DNA from: Archangium gephyra
GTDB lineage: Bacteria > Myxococcota > Myxococcia > Myxococcales > Myxococcaceae
Direction: 5' to 3'
DNA length: 64,000 nucleotides
NCBI RefSeq assembly: GCF_001027285.1
Contig: NZ_CP011509.1
Location: 6,782,501-6,846,500, forward strand
The notes beneath the pieces were generated by a model. The model was given only the letters and a program-made list of their open reading frames with translations. It made no database searches and was not told the origin of the DNA. The translations under genes and the position numbers were made by a program. Each line of letters begins with the position of its first letter. Within the stretch, counting starts at the first letter, position 1. Positions 56,345-64,000 of the stretch are shown here, one piece after another.

Positions 56345-57475
56345 ATGAAACGCCTCGTCGTCAGTCTCGCGCTGCTCGCCGGCTGCACCACCACGACCCG
56401 TCAGGCCGAGCCGCCCGCACCCCAGCAGACCGCCGCACCCGCGCCGGAAGCGCCGCCCGCCGCGAAGGCCGAGGCGCCGCGGGAGCCGGACTCCGTCTAC
56501 GTGTTCAAGGGCGTGGAGGTCTTCGGCTCGCGGAAGATCCCCAAGGAGAAGCTGCTCGCGCTCATCACGCTGCCGGCTCCGGGCACGCGGATGGACAAGA
56601 AGAACGAGGCGCAGACGAAGGAGTTCATCGGCAACCTCATGGAGAGCAAGAAGCGGCTCACCGAGACCGGGTCCTTCGCGTTCATCCGGATGTCGGTCGG
56701 CGAGAACCAGAATCACACGATGGGTGTGACGGTGGATCTGGTGGACAAGGGGGACGAGTGGCGCATGCCCTTCAACCCCGAGCCGAAGGGGGAAGTGGCG
56801 GATCCGGAAGGGCTGCTCGCGGCCTGGTCGGACTATCTGAAGACGTTCTGGAAGCTGCGGAACCAGGGAGCGGTGCCGGAGTGGGGAATGGGCACCTGCC
56901 GTGCGCCCATGGGGTGCTACGGAGGCTTCGATCACCCCGAGCTGGCGCCCATGGAGCAACGCTTCATCGACGGGGTGCCGCGCAACGCCGACGCGCTCGT
57001 GCGCGTGCTGCGCGAGGACAAGGACAGCGGCAAGCGGATGAACGCGCTCATGCTGCTGATCTATCTTTCCTCGCCCGAGCAGCTGGTGAAGGCGCTCCTC
57101 CCGTCGGTGCGTGATCCCTATGAGGGGGTGCGCAACGAGGCGTTGCGCCGGCTCGGGTCGGCCCAGGAGGTGTCGAAGAAGCCGGGCATCGTCCCGATCG
57201 AGCCCGTGCTCGAGGCGCTCTGGTATCCGCTGGCGACGGATCGCAACAAGGCGGGCTGGACGCTGGTGCACATCATGGAGGTCGAGGGCACGGTCCACCG
57301 GCGGCAGATTCTCGACAAGGCGGGCGAGGTGCTGGTGGAGATGGCGGGCATGCGCTCGGAGCTCGACCGCGACCCCTCGCGCAAGGTGCTCGCGATGCTG
57401 GCGGGACAGGACTTCGGTGACGACATGGCGGCCTGGCGGCGCTGGTTCGAGCAGTCGCGAGGTGCGAGACCATGA
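56345..57475 (+). CDS. Lipoprotein with POTRA-like and HEAT-like repeats
   Basis: A 376-residue lipoprotein, MKRLVVSLALLAGC with Cys14. The ATG is preferred over one at 56216 because GGGGGGA precedes it and the signal sequence begins there. An Ala/Pro linker (15-50) leads to a segment like a POTRA domain (about 52-130; VFKGVEVFGSRKIPKEKLLALI), then helical HEAT-like repeats (about 225-340; ALMLLIYLSSPEQLVKALL, VRNEALRRLGS). Unlike outer-membrane assembly proteins it has no barrel. Function unknown. Confidence 0.72.
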   Translation: MKRLVVSLALLAGCTTTTRQAEPPAPQQTAAPAPEAPPAAKAEAPREPDSVYVFKGVEVFGSRKIPKEKLLALITLPAPGTRMDKKNEAQTKEFIGNLMESKKRLTETGSFAFIRMSVGENQNHTMGVTVDLVDKGDEWRMPFNPEPKGEVADPEGLLAAWSDYLKTFWKLRNQGAVPEWGMGTCRAPMGCYGGFDHPELAPMEQRFIDGVPRNADALVRVLREDKDSGKRMNALMLLIYLSSPEQLVKALLPSVRDPYEGVRNEALRRLGSAQEVSKKPGIVPIEPVLEALWYPLATDRNKAGWTLVHIMEVEGTVHRRQILDKAGEVLVEMAGMRSELDRDPSRKVLAMLAGQDFGDDMAAWRRWFEQSRGARP

Positions 57476-57596
57476 GGACGCTGCGGTTGCGCGTCACGCT
57501 GGGCTGACAGGGGAGGGGACGAGCCGACCGGTTCCGTACGCACGCCCTCCTTCACCCTTTGTGTGGAGGGCGTATCTCTGCCAGCGTGGGGGACCG

Positions 57597-58874
57597 ATGC
57601 GGCGCTCCCGCCTGCTCCAGGCCCTGATCCTCTCGCTGGTCCTGCACGTGGGCCTGGGGCTCTTGTTGTACCTGGCGCCGTCGAAGCGCGATCCATCCCT
57701 CCTGAGTGCCCGTCAGGAGCCGGTCCAGTTCGAGGTGGTCGAGCGCACGCCGCCTCCGCGAGTGGATCCGCCCCCACCCACGCCCAAGGCCGAGGAGCCG
57801 CCGCGTGCCACTCCGCGGCCGCCACGCGCCGCGCCGCCCCCCGCTCCGCCACCGCCGAGCGTCACGGCCTCCGCGCCGCCTCCAGCCGCCACGCCACCGG
57901 CCGAACCCCTCGCCGGGACGGAGCCCGAGGCGCCGCCCGAGGTGCCGGATATCCCGCGCCAGGTGCGGCTGTTCCCGGGCCCCGATGGCCTGGCGGTGGG
58001 ACCTTCGCCCTCCACCGGCGCCACGCCGGGAGCCTCCACCGGACGTACGTTGAGGCCGGGGGATGGCCCATCACCCGAAGAGCTCCGTGCGCGGGAGCAC
58101 GCGCGGGTCCAGGGCCGCGTGCAGGGCTTCCTCGACGACGGCATGGCGAGCCTGCGCGTCCAGAATGGCCTCGTCGACACCTACTTCGGTGAGATGGACA
58201 AGGCGCTGGAGAAGGGGCTCTCCGGCGCGCCGCTCTTCGCGTACGACGGAGTGTTCAAGCACTTCTTCAAGGCCACTCCCGAGCGGGGCAAGGGCTTTCA
58301 CGATCTGATGAAGAGCTTCGGGAATTACGGCGCGACGGGCAGCCCGGACGGAGCGGGCGGGCCCTCGGGCACGGATCGGCTGGAGGACGTGGCGCGTTCG
58401 GGGACGGCGGGGGCTCGGGCCCGGGCGAGGCCCTCGGCCGTGGACATGTTCGAGACGTACAACAAGGCCGCTGGCGCGCTGCACGTGACGCTCGAGCTGG
58501 AGCAGGCGCGCACGGGCAAGGTGCTGGGGGTGAAGCTGCTCGACAGCTCCGGCAATCCGCTCTTCGATGCGTATGTGGTCGAGCGCGTCCCCCCGTCACT
58601 GGAGAAGCTCGGGCCCGCGTCGGAGCACTTCGCGGCGAGATCGACGGGCAACGTGCGCAGCGTCTGGGGTGTCGACGGGAACGTGAGCTTCTCGCGCACC
58701 ATCCGGTTCTCGAAGCTCGATGAGCTCCGTCCCGACGACGCGGCCTACATCTCGGCGCTGATGCCGCTGGGGCTGCTGTCGGGCAACTTCGAGGAGACGC
58801 GGGGCGAGGTGATCATCCCGGACTTCCGCCGGCCGCACTTCGACATCCGCACCCAGCTGCTGCGCGTGTACTGA
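57597..58874 (+). CDS. TonB-like periplasm-spanning protein
   Basis: A 425-residue inner-membrane-anchored protein. One N-terminal helix (about 8-28) is followed by a long Pro/Ala-rich stretch (45-130) that could span the periplasm, as in TonB. The rest (150-425) is soluble with a helical part and a C-terminal TonB-C-like segment (LELEQARTGKVLGVKLLDSSG, AYVVERV). TonB couples proton-motive force to outer-membrane receptors. No ExbB/ExbD or receptor is adjacent. GGGGGACCG precedes the ATG. The gene is followed by a strong hairpin. Confidence 0.72.
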   Translation: MRRSRLLQALILSLVLHVGLGLLLYLAPSKRDPSLLSARQEPVQFEVVERTPPPRVDPPPPTPKAEEPPRATPRPPRAAPPPAPPPPSVTASAPPPAATPPAEPLAGTEPEAPPEVPDIPRQVRLFPGPDGLAVGPSPSTGATPGASTGRTLRPGDGPSPEELRAREHARVQGRVQGFLDDGMASLRVQNGLVDTYFGEMDKALEKGLSGAPLFAYDGVFKHFFKATPERGKGFHDLMKSFGNYGATGSPDGAGGPSGTDRLEDVARSGTAGARARARPSAVDMFETYNKAAGALHVTLELEQARTGKVLGVKLLDSSGNPLFDAYVVERVPPSLEKLGPASEHFAARSTGNVRSVWGVDGNVSFSRTIRFSKLDELRPDDAAYISALMPLGLLSGNFEETRGEVIIPDFRRPHFDIRTQLLRVY

Positions 58875-58909
58875 AAACCCCAACGACTTCGGGGGCTTGA
58901 ATGAAGAAA

Positions 58910-58947
58910 GGCCCCTGGAAGCGCGCGGTGTGCACGCCTCCGGGGCC
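58910..58947. terminator. Long hairpin between convergent genes
   Basis: GGCCCC at 58910 and GGGGCC ending 58947 form the base of a long imperfect stem (then GGA/TCC and GCG/CGC pairs). It lies between the TonB-like gene and the convergent YtxH-like gene. Confidence 0.6.
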
Positions 58948-58976
58948 TCGATGCCACTTGGACAGCCGGGCGCTGG

Positions 58977-59324
58977 TCAGGCGCTGGCGGTCTTCTCCTG
59001 GCCCACGTTGATGCCCTGCTTGCCGAGGTAGCCCATGGCCTTGTCCTTCACATCCGTGCGCAGCTCGGTGCCGGTCTTGGGCGCGAGCATGAGCGCGGCG
59101 ATGCCGCCGACGGCGCAGCCGATGACGAACGCACCGATGCCGGCGAACGAGCTGCGGGCGGGCTTGTAGGTGGTGAGACCCACGTAGCGCAGCACGTCAT
59201 CGGCGTCGAAGTCCTCCCACTGGTTCTTGGCGAACTTGGGCAGGTCCTTCATGATCTTCCGGGCGAGCAGCTGCCGGTAGATATCGCTCTTCACCGCCCA
59301 CTTGGCCTTCTTCGCGAACAACAT
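58977..59324 (-). CDS. YtxH-like protein
   Basis: A 115-residue protein. The ATG at 59324 has GGAGGAGGACGGA upstream, which decides against the longer frame. A membrane helix (about 62-80; GIGAFVIGCAVGGIAALMLAP) is followed directly by KTGTELRTDVKDKA, the YtxH-domain pattern. YtxH proteins are associated with general stress in Bacillus, and the role here is unknown. Confidence 0.75.
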   Translation of the reverse strand: MLFAKKAKWAVKSDIYRQLLARKIMKDLPKFAKNQWEDFDADDVLRYVGLTTYKPARSSFAGIGAFVIGCAVGGIAALMLAPKTGTELRTDVKDKAMGYLGKQGINVGQEKTASA

Positions 59325-59567
59325 TCCGTCCTCCTCCTTGGCCACAGCCAATCCGAGAGGTGGTCACCCCCACGGCACCCACCCCTGCGAGCCGTGAAAG
59401 TAGGGAGGGCGGGCGAGGGGGGAACCCCCTGGGCAACGTCCTGGTGACGCAGGAGGGGGTGGGCGTCGGCTGCCGGTCAGAGTGAGGCCATGACGCGCCG
59501 TGTCCAAGGTGGGGAGTGAACGGAGACAGCGGCCAGGCGAGCACCTTTCTGGTATGCCCCCGGCGCC

Positions 59568-61097
59568 ATGTCATTCGATCAGAAGCTGCTCGAGAAGATC
59601 GCCCAGGTCGAGAAGGGCGGAGCCGAGAAGTACCACGCGAAGAACCGGGAGACGGGGAAGCTGTTCGCCCGTGAGCGCATCCGGCTGCTGGTGGACGAGG
59701 GCTCGTTCGTCGAGGACGCCAAGCTCGCCAACAACCAGGACGCGGAGCTGCCCTCGGACGGCGTGATCATCGGGGTGGGGAAGGTGGCGGGGCGCCCGGT
59801 GGCGATCATGGCCAATGACTCCACGGTGAAGGCGGGGAGCTGGGGCGCGCGCACGGTGGAGAAGATCCTCCGCATCCAGGAGACGGCGAAGGGCCTGAAG
59901 TGCCCGCTGCTGTACCTGGTGGACTCGGCGGGAGCGCGCATCACGGATCAGGTGGAGATGTTCCCGGGCCGGCGGGGCGCGGGCCGCATCTTCTACAACG
60001 AGGTGCACATGTCCGGCGAGGTGCCGCAGGTGTGCCTGCTCTTCGGGCCCTCGGCGGCCGGTGGCGCGTACATCCCCGCGTTCTGCGACATCGTCATCAT
60101 GGTGGACGGCAACGCCTCCATGTACCTGGGCAGCCCGCGCATGGCCGAGATGGTCATTGGCGAGAAGGTGACGCTCGAGGAGATGGGCGGCGCGAAGATG
60201 CACTGCTCGGTGTCCGGCGTGGGCGACGTGCTGGTGAAGACGGAGCAGGAGGCGATTGAGGCGGCCAAGAAGTACATCTCCTTCTTCCCGGAGAACTTCA
60301 CCCAGGCGCCGCCCCGGGCCGAGCCCAAGGCGCCCAAGGCCAGCGGCAAGCGGGTGGACGAGATCATCCCCGCGGACCAGAACAAGCCCTTCGACATGCA
60401 CGCGCTCATCGCCGAGCTGATCGACGAGGGGAGCTGGTTCGAGGTGAAGAAGCTCTTCGCCCAGGAGCTGATCACCGGTCTGGCGCGCATCAACGGCCGG
60501 CCGGTGGGCATCGTGGCCAACCAGCCCAAGTACAAGGGCGGCGTGCTCTTCGTGGACTCGGCGGACAAGGCGGCGCGCTTCATCTGGCTGTGCGACGCCT
60601 TCAACATCCCGCTCTTGTACCTGGCGGACGTGCCGGGCTTCATGATTGGCACCAAGGTGGAGCGCGCGGGCATCATCCGGGCGGGCGCGAAGATGATCTC
60701 CGCGGTGTCCGAGGCGAGCGTGCCGAGGATCTGCGTGGTGGTGCGCAAGGCGTACGGCGCGGGCCTGTACGCCATGAGCGGGCCGGGCTTCGCGCCGGAC
60801 GCCACGCTGGCGCTGCCCCAGGCGATGATCGCCGTGATGGGCCCCGAGGCGGCGGTGAACGCCGTCTACTTCAACAAGATCCAGGAGAAGCCCGAGGCCG
60901 AGCGGACCGCCTACGTCCAGCAGCTCCGGGACGAGTACCGTCAGGACGTGGACATCTACAAGCTGGCGAGCGAGCTGGTGGTGGACGAGATCGTCCCGGG
61001 CGACCGGCTCCGCAACGAGTTGCTCCAGCGTTATGAGTTGTATTCCCGGCGCTTCCAGCCCCGGGAGACGAAGAAGCACGGCGTCTACCCGGTTTGA
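59568..61097 (+). CDS. Acyl-CoA carboxylase carboxyltransferase subunit
   Basis: A 509-residue biotin-dependent carboxylase beta subunit (PccB/MccB/AccD-type), which transfers carboxylate from carboxybiotin to an acyl-CoA. Two crotonase-like domains are present, with the oxyanion glycines in [12 protein letters not shown] in the first and [12 protein letters not shown] in the second. Fully typical length. The biotin carboxylase partner is not in the window. The acyl-CoA dehydrogenase gene follows after 35 bp, suggesting a shared branched-chain or fatty-acid degradation route (inference); methylcrotonyl- or propionyl-CoA cannot be told apart here. Confidence 0.92.
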   Translation: MSFDQKLLEKIAQVEKGGAEKYHAKNRETGKLFARERIRLLVDEGSFVEDAKLANNQDAELPSDGVIIGVGKVAGRPVAIMANDSTVKAGSWGARTVEKILRIQETAKGLKCPLLYLVDSAGARITDQVEMFPGRRGAGRIFYNEVHMSGEVPQVCLLFGPSAAGGAYIPAFCDIVIMVDGNASMYLGSPRMAEMVIGEKVTLEEMGGAKMHCSVSGVGDVLVKTEQEAIEAAKKYISFFPENFTQAPPRAEPKAPKASGKRVDEIIPADQNKPFDMHALIAELIDEGSWFEVKKLFAQELITGLARINGRPVGIVANQPKYKGGVLFVDSADKAARFIWLCDAFNIPLLYLADVPGFMIGTKVERAGIIRAGAKMISAVSEASVPRICVVVRKAYGAGLYAMSGPGFAPDATLALPQAMIAVMGPEAAVNAVYFNKIQEKPEAERTAYVQQLRDEYRQDVDIYKLASELVVDEIVPGDRLRNELLQRYELYSRRFQPRETKKHGVYPV

Positions 61098-61132
61098 CGG
61101 TCTCCCCTCCACCCTCTGCTATACATCCCGAC

Positions 61133-62278
61133 ATGGACTTCGAACTTCCCGAAAGCCATCGAGCCCTCCAGTCCTCCCTTCGTGACTTCTGCGAGCGCAG
61201 GGTCAAGCCCTACGCGCGCGAGTGGGACAAGGACGAGAAGTTCCCGATGGAGGTGGTGAAGGAGCTGGGTGAGCTGGGCGTGATGGGCATGCTGGTGTCC
61301 GAGGAGTACGGCGGCGCCGCCATGGACTCGCTCGCGGTGGCGGTGGCGGTCGAGGAGATCGCCCGCTACGACGGCTCGCTGGCCCTCACCGTGGCGTCCC
61401 ACAACGGGCTGGGCACCAGCCACCTGCGCGTGTTCGGCAACAAGGAGCAGCTGCGCAAGTACCTGCCCAGGCTGGCCACCGGCGAGCACCTGGGCGCCTG
61501 GGGCCTGACGGAGCCGGGCAGCGGCTCGGACGCCGCGGGCATGAAGACCACGGCGGTGCGCAAGGGTGACAAGTGGGTGCTCAACGGCGCCAAGATGTTC
61601 ATCACCCAGGGCACGGTGGGCAGCGTCTTCGTGGTGCTGGCCGTCACCTCGCCGGAGAAGAAGCAGAAGGGCATCACCGCCTTCATCCTGGAGAAGGGGA
61701 TGCCGGGCTTCAGCCAGCGGCCCATCCACGGCAAGCTGGGCATGCGCTCCTCGGACACGGCGGAGCTGGTGCTGGAGAACGTGGAGGTCGCCGACTCGCA
61801 GCGGCTGGGCGAGGTGGACCACGGCTTCATCGACACGATGAAGATCCTCGACAAGGGCCGCATCACCATCGGCGCGCTGGCGGTGGGCCTGGCCCGGGGC
61901 GCGCTGGAGGAGTCGGTGCGCTACGCCCGGGAGCGCACGGCCTTTGGCCAGCCCATCTCCGAGTTCCAGGGCCTGCGCTGGATGTTCGCGGACATGAAGA
62001 CGGAGACGGACGCGGCGCGGCTGCTGGTGCACCGGGCGGCGTACCTGGCCGACATGGGCCAGCCGTACAGCGAGGAGGCCTCCATGGCCAAGCTGTTCGC
62101 CTCCGAGGTAGCCACGCGGGCCTGCAACAAGGCGGTGCAGATCCACGGCGGCTACGGCTACACCCGCGAGTTCCCCGTCGAGCGCTACCTGCGCGACGCC
62201 AAGCTGTGCGAGATCGGCGAGGGGACGAGTGAGATCCAGCGCTCCATCATCGCGCGCGAGGTCTTCAAGAAGGCGTAA
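61133..62278 (+). CDS. Acyl-CoA dehydrogenase
   Basis: A 381-residue FAD enzyme introducing a trans-2 double bond in acyl-CoAs. Signatures: [43 protein letters not shown], and the catalytic Glu in [16 protein letters not shown]. The ATG at 61133 is preferred over a TTG at 61094 overlapping the previous stop. It lacks a clear ribosome site, and TATACAT lies just upstream. Probably co-transcribed with the carboxylase subunit. Confidence 0.93.
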   Translation: MDFELPESHRALQSSLRDFCERRVKPYAREWDKDEKFPMEVVKELGELGVMGMLVSEEYGGAAMDSLAVAVAVEEIARYDGSLALTVASHNGLGTSHLRVFGNKEQLRKYLPRLATGEHLGAWGLTEPGSGSDAAGMKTTAVRKGDKWVLNGAKMFITQGTVGSVFVVLAVTSPEKKQKGITAFILEKGMPGFSQRPIHGKLGMRSSDTAELVLENVEVADSQRLGEVDHGFIDTMKILDKGRITIGALAVGLARGALEESVRYARERTAFGQPISEFQGLRWMFADMKTETDAARLLVHRAAYLADMGQPYSEEASMAKLFASEVATRACNKAVQIHGGYGYTREFPVERYLRDAKLCEIGEGTSEIQRSIIAREVFKKA

Positions 62279-62484
62279 GGACACGGCTGGCCCGTGGCCT
62301 GGACTGGGACGGAGGGAGGGCTGGAATCCCCCCTCGTCCCGTCCGTGCGCCGGGCAACCCCCTGGCAGGCGAGGGGAGGGAGGGCTCGTCCCCCGGTGGG
62401 GTGGGCTGGAGCCGTGGGTGCTGCTCGAAGGGGAGGGGAGACCCTACCGTTTCGCAGCGGAAGGATTCGAACTGGGATGAGGCC

Positions 62485-63309
62485 GTGGCGACCCTGCAAC
62501 CCGCTGAGCGAGTGAAGGCCCTGGAGGAGCGGCTGGGGACGACGTTTCCCCGTCCCGAGCTGGGGCTCACCGCGCTGACGCACAAGAGTTGGATCAACGA
62601 GCACCGGGGCGAGGGCTTCCAGGACAACGAGCGGCTGGAGTTCCTCGGGGACGCGGTGCTCAACCTGGCGGTGGGCCACCGGCTGATGGAGCGCTTCCCC
62701 CAGATGAAGGAGGGGGAGCTCACGCCGCTGCGGGCCCGCATCGTCAACGAGGAGGGGCTGTCGCGCATCGCCCGGCGGCTGGGGCTGGGCGAGCTGTTGC
62801 AGCTGGGGCGGGGCGAGGAGCTGAGCGGCGGCCGGGAGAAGAGCTCGCTCCTGGCCAACGCGCTGGAGGCTGTCTTCGCCGCCGTGTACCTGGGCTCGGG
62901 GCTGGAGCCGGTGATGGGGCTGGTGGACCGGCACTTCGCCGAGGCGCTGGAGGGCGTGGCGCAGGCGCTCAGCCGGCAGGACTACAAGACGAAGCTGCAG
63001 GAGGCGGCGCAGGACAGGCTCAAGCTGACGCCCCGCTACCAGATCGTCTCCGAGGTGGGCCCCGACCACGAGAAGATCTTCGAGGTGGAGGTGATGCTGG
63101 GCTCGGACGTGTACGCACGCGCCACGGGCCGCAGCAAGAAGGACGCCGAGCAGACGGCCGCCCACGGGGCCCTGGTGCTGCTGGACCGGGGCGAGAAGCC
63201 GGGGCAGGGGGCCGCGGCGCCTCCGGGGACGTCGAATCCTGGAGTTCCGGGGGCAGCCGAGCAGGCATCCGTGCCCGTTCCGGGTCCTAAGGACGACACC
63301 CCGGCCTGA
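62485..63309 (+). CDS. rnc: Ribonuclease III
   Basis: A 274-residue RNase III, which cuts double-stranded RNA in rRNA maturation and RNA control. The catalytic domain carries the signature NERLEFLGDAVL (48-59) with Glu52 and Asp56, and Glu128 in LLANALEAVF. At the position of E. coli Asp114 there is Asn125, a variation seen in other RNase III proteins. A double-stranded RNA-binding domain (about 160-235) and a Pro/Gly-rich tail of about 40 residues follow. GTG at 62485, with GGGATGAGG upstream, is the likely start; the frame is open further upstream but without a good start. Confidence 0.93.
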   Translation: MATLQPAERVKALEERLGTTFPRPELGLTALTHKSWINEHRGEGFQDNERLEFLGDAVLNLAVGHRLMERFPQMKEGELTPLRARIVNEEGLSRIARRLGLGELLQLGRGEELSGGREKSSLLANALEAVFAAVYLGSGLEPVMGLVDRHFAEALEGVAQALSRQDYKTKLQEAAQDRLKLTPRYQIVSEVGPDHEKIFEVEVMLGSDVYARATGRSKKDAEQTAAHGALVLLDRGEKPGQGAAAPPGTSNPGVPGAAEQASVPVPGPKDDTPA

Positions 63310-63386
63310 AACTGCTTGGCCGCCTGGGGGGTGGAGCATAAGGTCCCGCGCCCATCCGCTAGTGGGTTTCAATCCGGGAGGCAGCC

Positions 63387-63944
63387 ATGGGAATGATGGA
63401 CGAGGCGCGTGCGGGCAATGATCTCTACGCCACCTTCGACACCACCGAGGGGCAGATTGTCGTGAAGCTCTTCGCGAAGGACGCGCCGGAGACGGTGCAG
63501 AACTTCGTGGGGCTGGCGACGGGCGAGAAGGAGTGGGTGCACCCGGGGACGCGCGAGCGCATGACGGGCAAGCCGCTCTACGACGGGACGATCTTCCACC
63601 GCTGCATCGGCAACTTCATGGTTCAGGGCGGGGATCCGCTGGGCCAGGGCATCGGCGGTCCGGGGTACAAGTTCAAGGATGAGTTCCAGAGCGGCCGCCG
63701 GTTCGACAAGAAGGGCCTGCTGGCCATGGCGAACGCCGGTCCCAACACCAACGGCAGCCAGTTCTTCATCACCGTGGTGCCCACGCCGCACCTCAACAAC
63801 CGGCACACCATCTTCGGAGAGGTCGTGAAGGGCCAGGACGTGGCCGACCGCATCGCCAACGAGATTCCCAAGGGCGCGGGCGACCGGCCGAAGAAGGACG
63901 TGGTCATCACCAAGCTGACCATCTCCACCTCCGCGCCGGCCTAG
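63387..63944 (+). CDS. Cyclophilin-type peptidyl-prolyl cis-trans isomerase
   Basis: A 185-residue cytoplasmic cyclophilin that speeds up X-Pro bond isomerisation in protein folding. The motif FHRCIGNFMVQGGDPLG holds active-site Arg72, and NTNGSQFFITVVPTPHLNNRHTIFGEV completes the site. No signal peptide. GGAGG 6 bases before the ATG. It follows RNase III by 77 bp and may be a separate transcript. Confidence 0.94.
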   Translation: MGMMDEARAGNDLYATFDTTEGQIVVKLFAKDAPETVQNFVGLATGEKEWVHPGTRERMTGKPLYDGTIFHRCIGNFMVQGGDPLGQGIGGPGYKFKDEFQSGRRFDKKGLLAMANAGPNTNGSQFFITVVPTPHLNNRHTIFGEVVKGQDVADRIANEIPKGAGDRPKKDVVITKLTISTSAPA

Positions 63945-63953
63945 GCGTCCCTG

Positions 63954-63968
63954 CCGCCCTGGAGGCGG
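63954..63968. terminator. Short hairpin after the cyclophilin gene
   Basis: CCGCC and GGCGG around a 5-base loop, about 10 bp after the stop codon, followed by TT. A weak terminator candidate. Confidence 0.35.
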
Positions 63969-64000
63969 TTGCCCGCCGGGTTGCCACATTTCACGGCGGG

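Noticed and set aside
61094-61133. TTG start for the acyl-CoA dehydrogenase overlapping the carboxylase stop
   Set aside because: The extra residues are Pro/Ser-rich and unlike the family; the ATG at 61133 gives the normal N-terminus.

Overview
The window looks like a stretch of chromosome from a myxobacterium, probably of the Archangium/Cystobacter type. This is inferred from very high GC in all codon positions, many lipoproteins with a lipobox, a CHASE2 adenylate cyclase, MshEN and TonB-like proteins, very long surface proteins built from Ig-like repeats, and many secreted proteins of unknown function. I saw no rRNA, tRNA, CRISPR array or complete insertion sequence.

Layout. 1-7.0 kb: a serine hydrolase divergent from an HxlR regulator, then a CHASE2 adenylate cyclase, an OB-fold lipoprotein, a small secreted protein and an acetyltransferase. 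7.1-34.8 kb: a large cell-surface cluster, almost all on the minus strand. It holds four giant paralogous lipoproteins (2122, 1691, 1713 and 2223 aa), each with 12-14 Ig-like domains interrupted at fixed places by an unnamed cysteine-containing module of about 165 residues. The first and last also carry an I9 propeptide and a subtilisin-type (S8) protease. Between them lie a secreted MsrA, a kelch/Cys-rich/Ig/PPC lipoprotein and a small basic DUF6321 protein. The four paralogues share a leader with a conserved inverted repeat.

35-46 kb: a small lipoprotein, an MshEN protein, an FAD monooxygenase resembling rifampicin monooxygenase, two outer-membrane barrel candidates, a TetR/glyoxalase-fold pair, and an operon of a tandem-HTH TetR regulator, a rifampicin-phosphotransferase-like enzyme and a small permease-like protein. 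Both TetR genes have clear palindromic operators. A truncated Rpn-type gene follows.

46-59.5 kb: an alpha/beta hydrolase with a lipoprotein, a histidine kinase, a DUF2239 gene overlapping a 2-hydroxyacid dehydrogenase behind an array of five palindromes, a three-gene operon (membrane protein, trypsin-like protease, 779-aa secreted protein), several secreted or lipid-anchored proteins, a TonB-like protein and a YtxH-like protein. 59.5-64 kb: housekeeping genes for an acyl-CoA carboxylase subunit, acyl-CoA dehydrogenase, RNase III and cyclophilin.

The most novel element is the Ig-repeat/protease family with its unnamed module and shared leader. The most testable regulatory features are the DUF2239 operator array and the two TetR operator sets. 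Functions for the surface cluster (adhesion, matrix, prey contact) and for rifamycin resistance are inferences.
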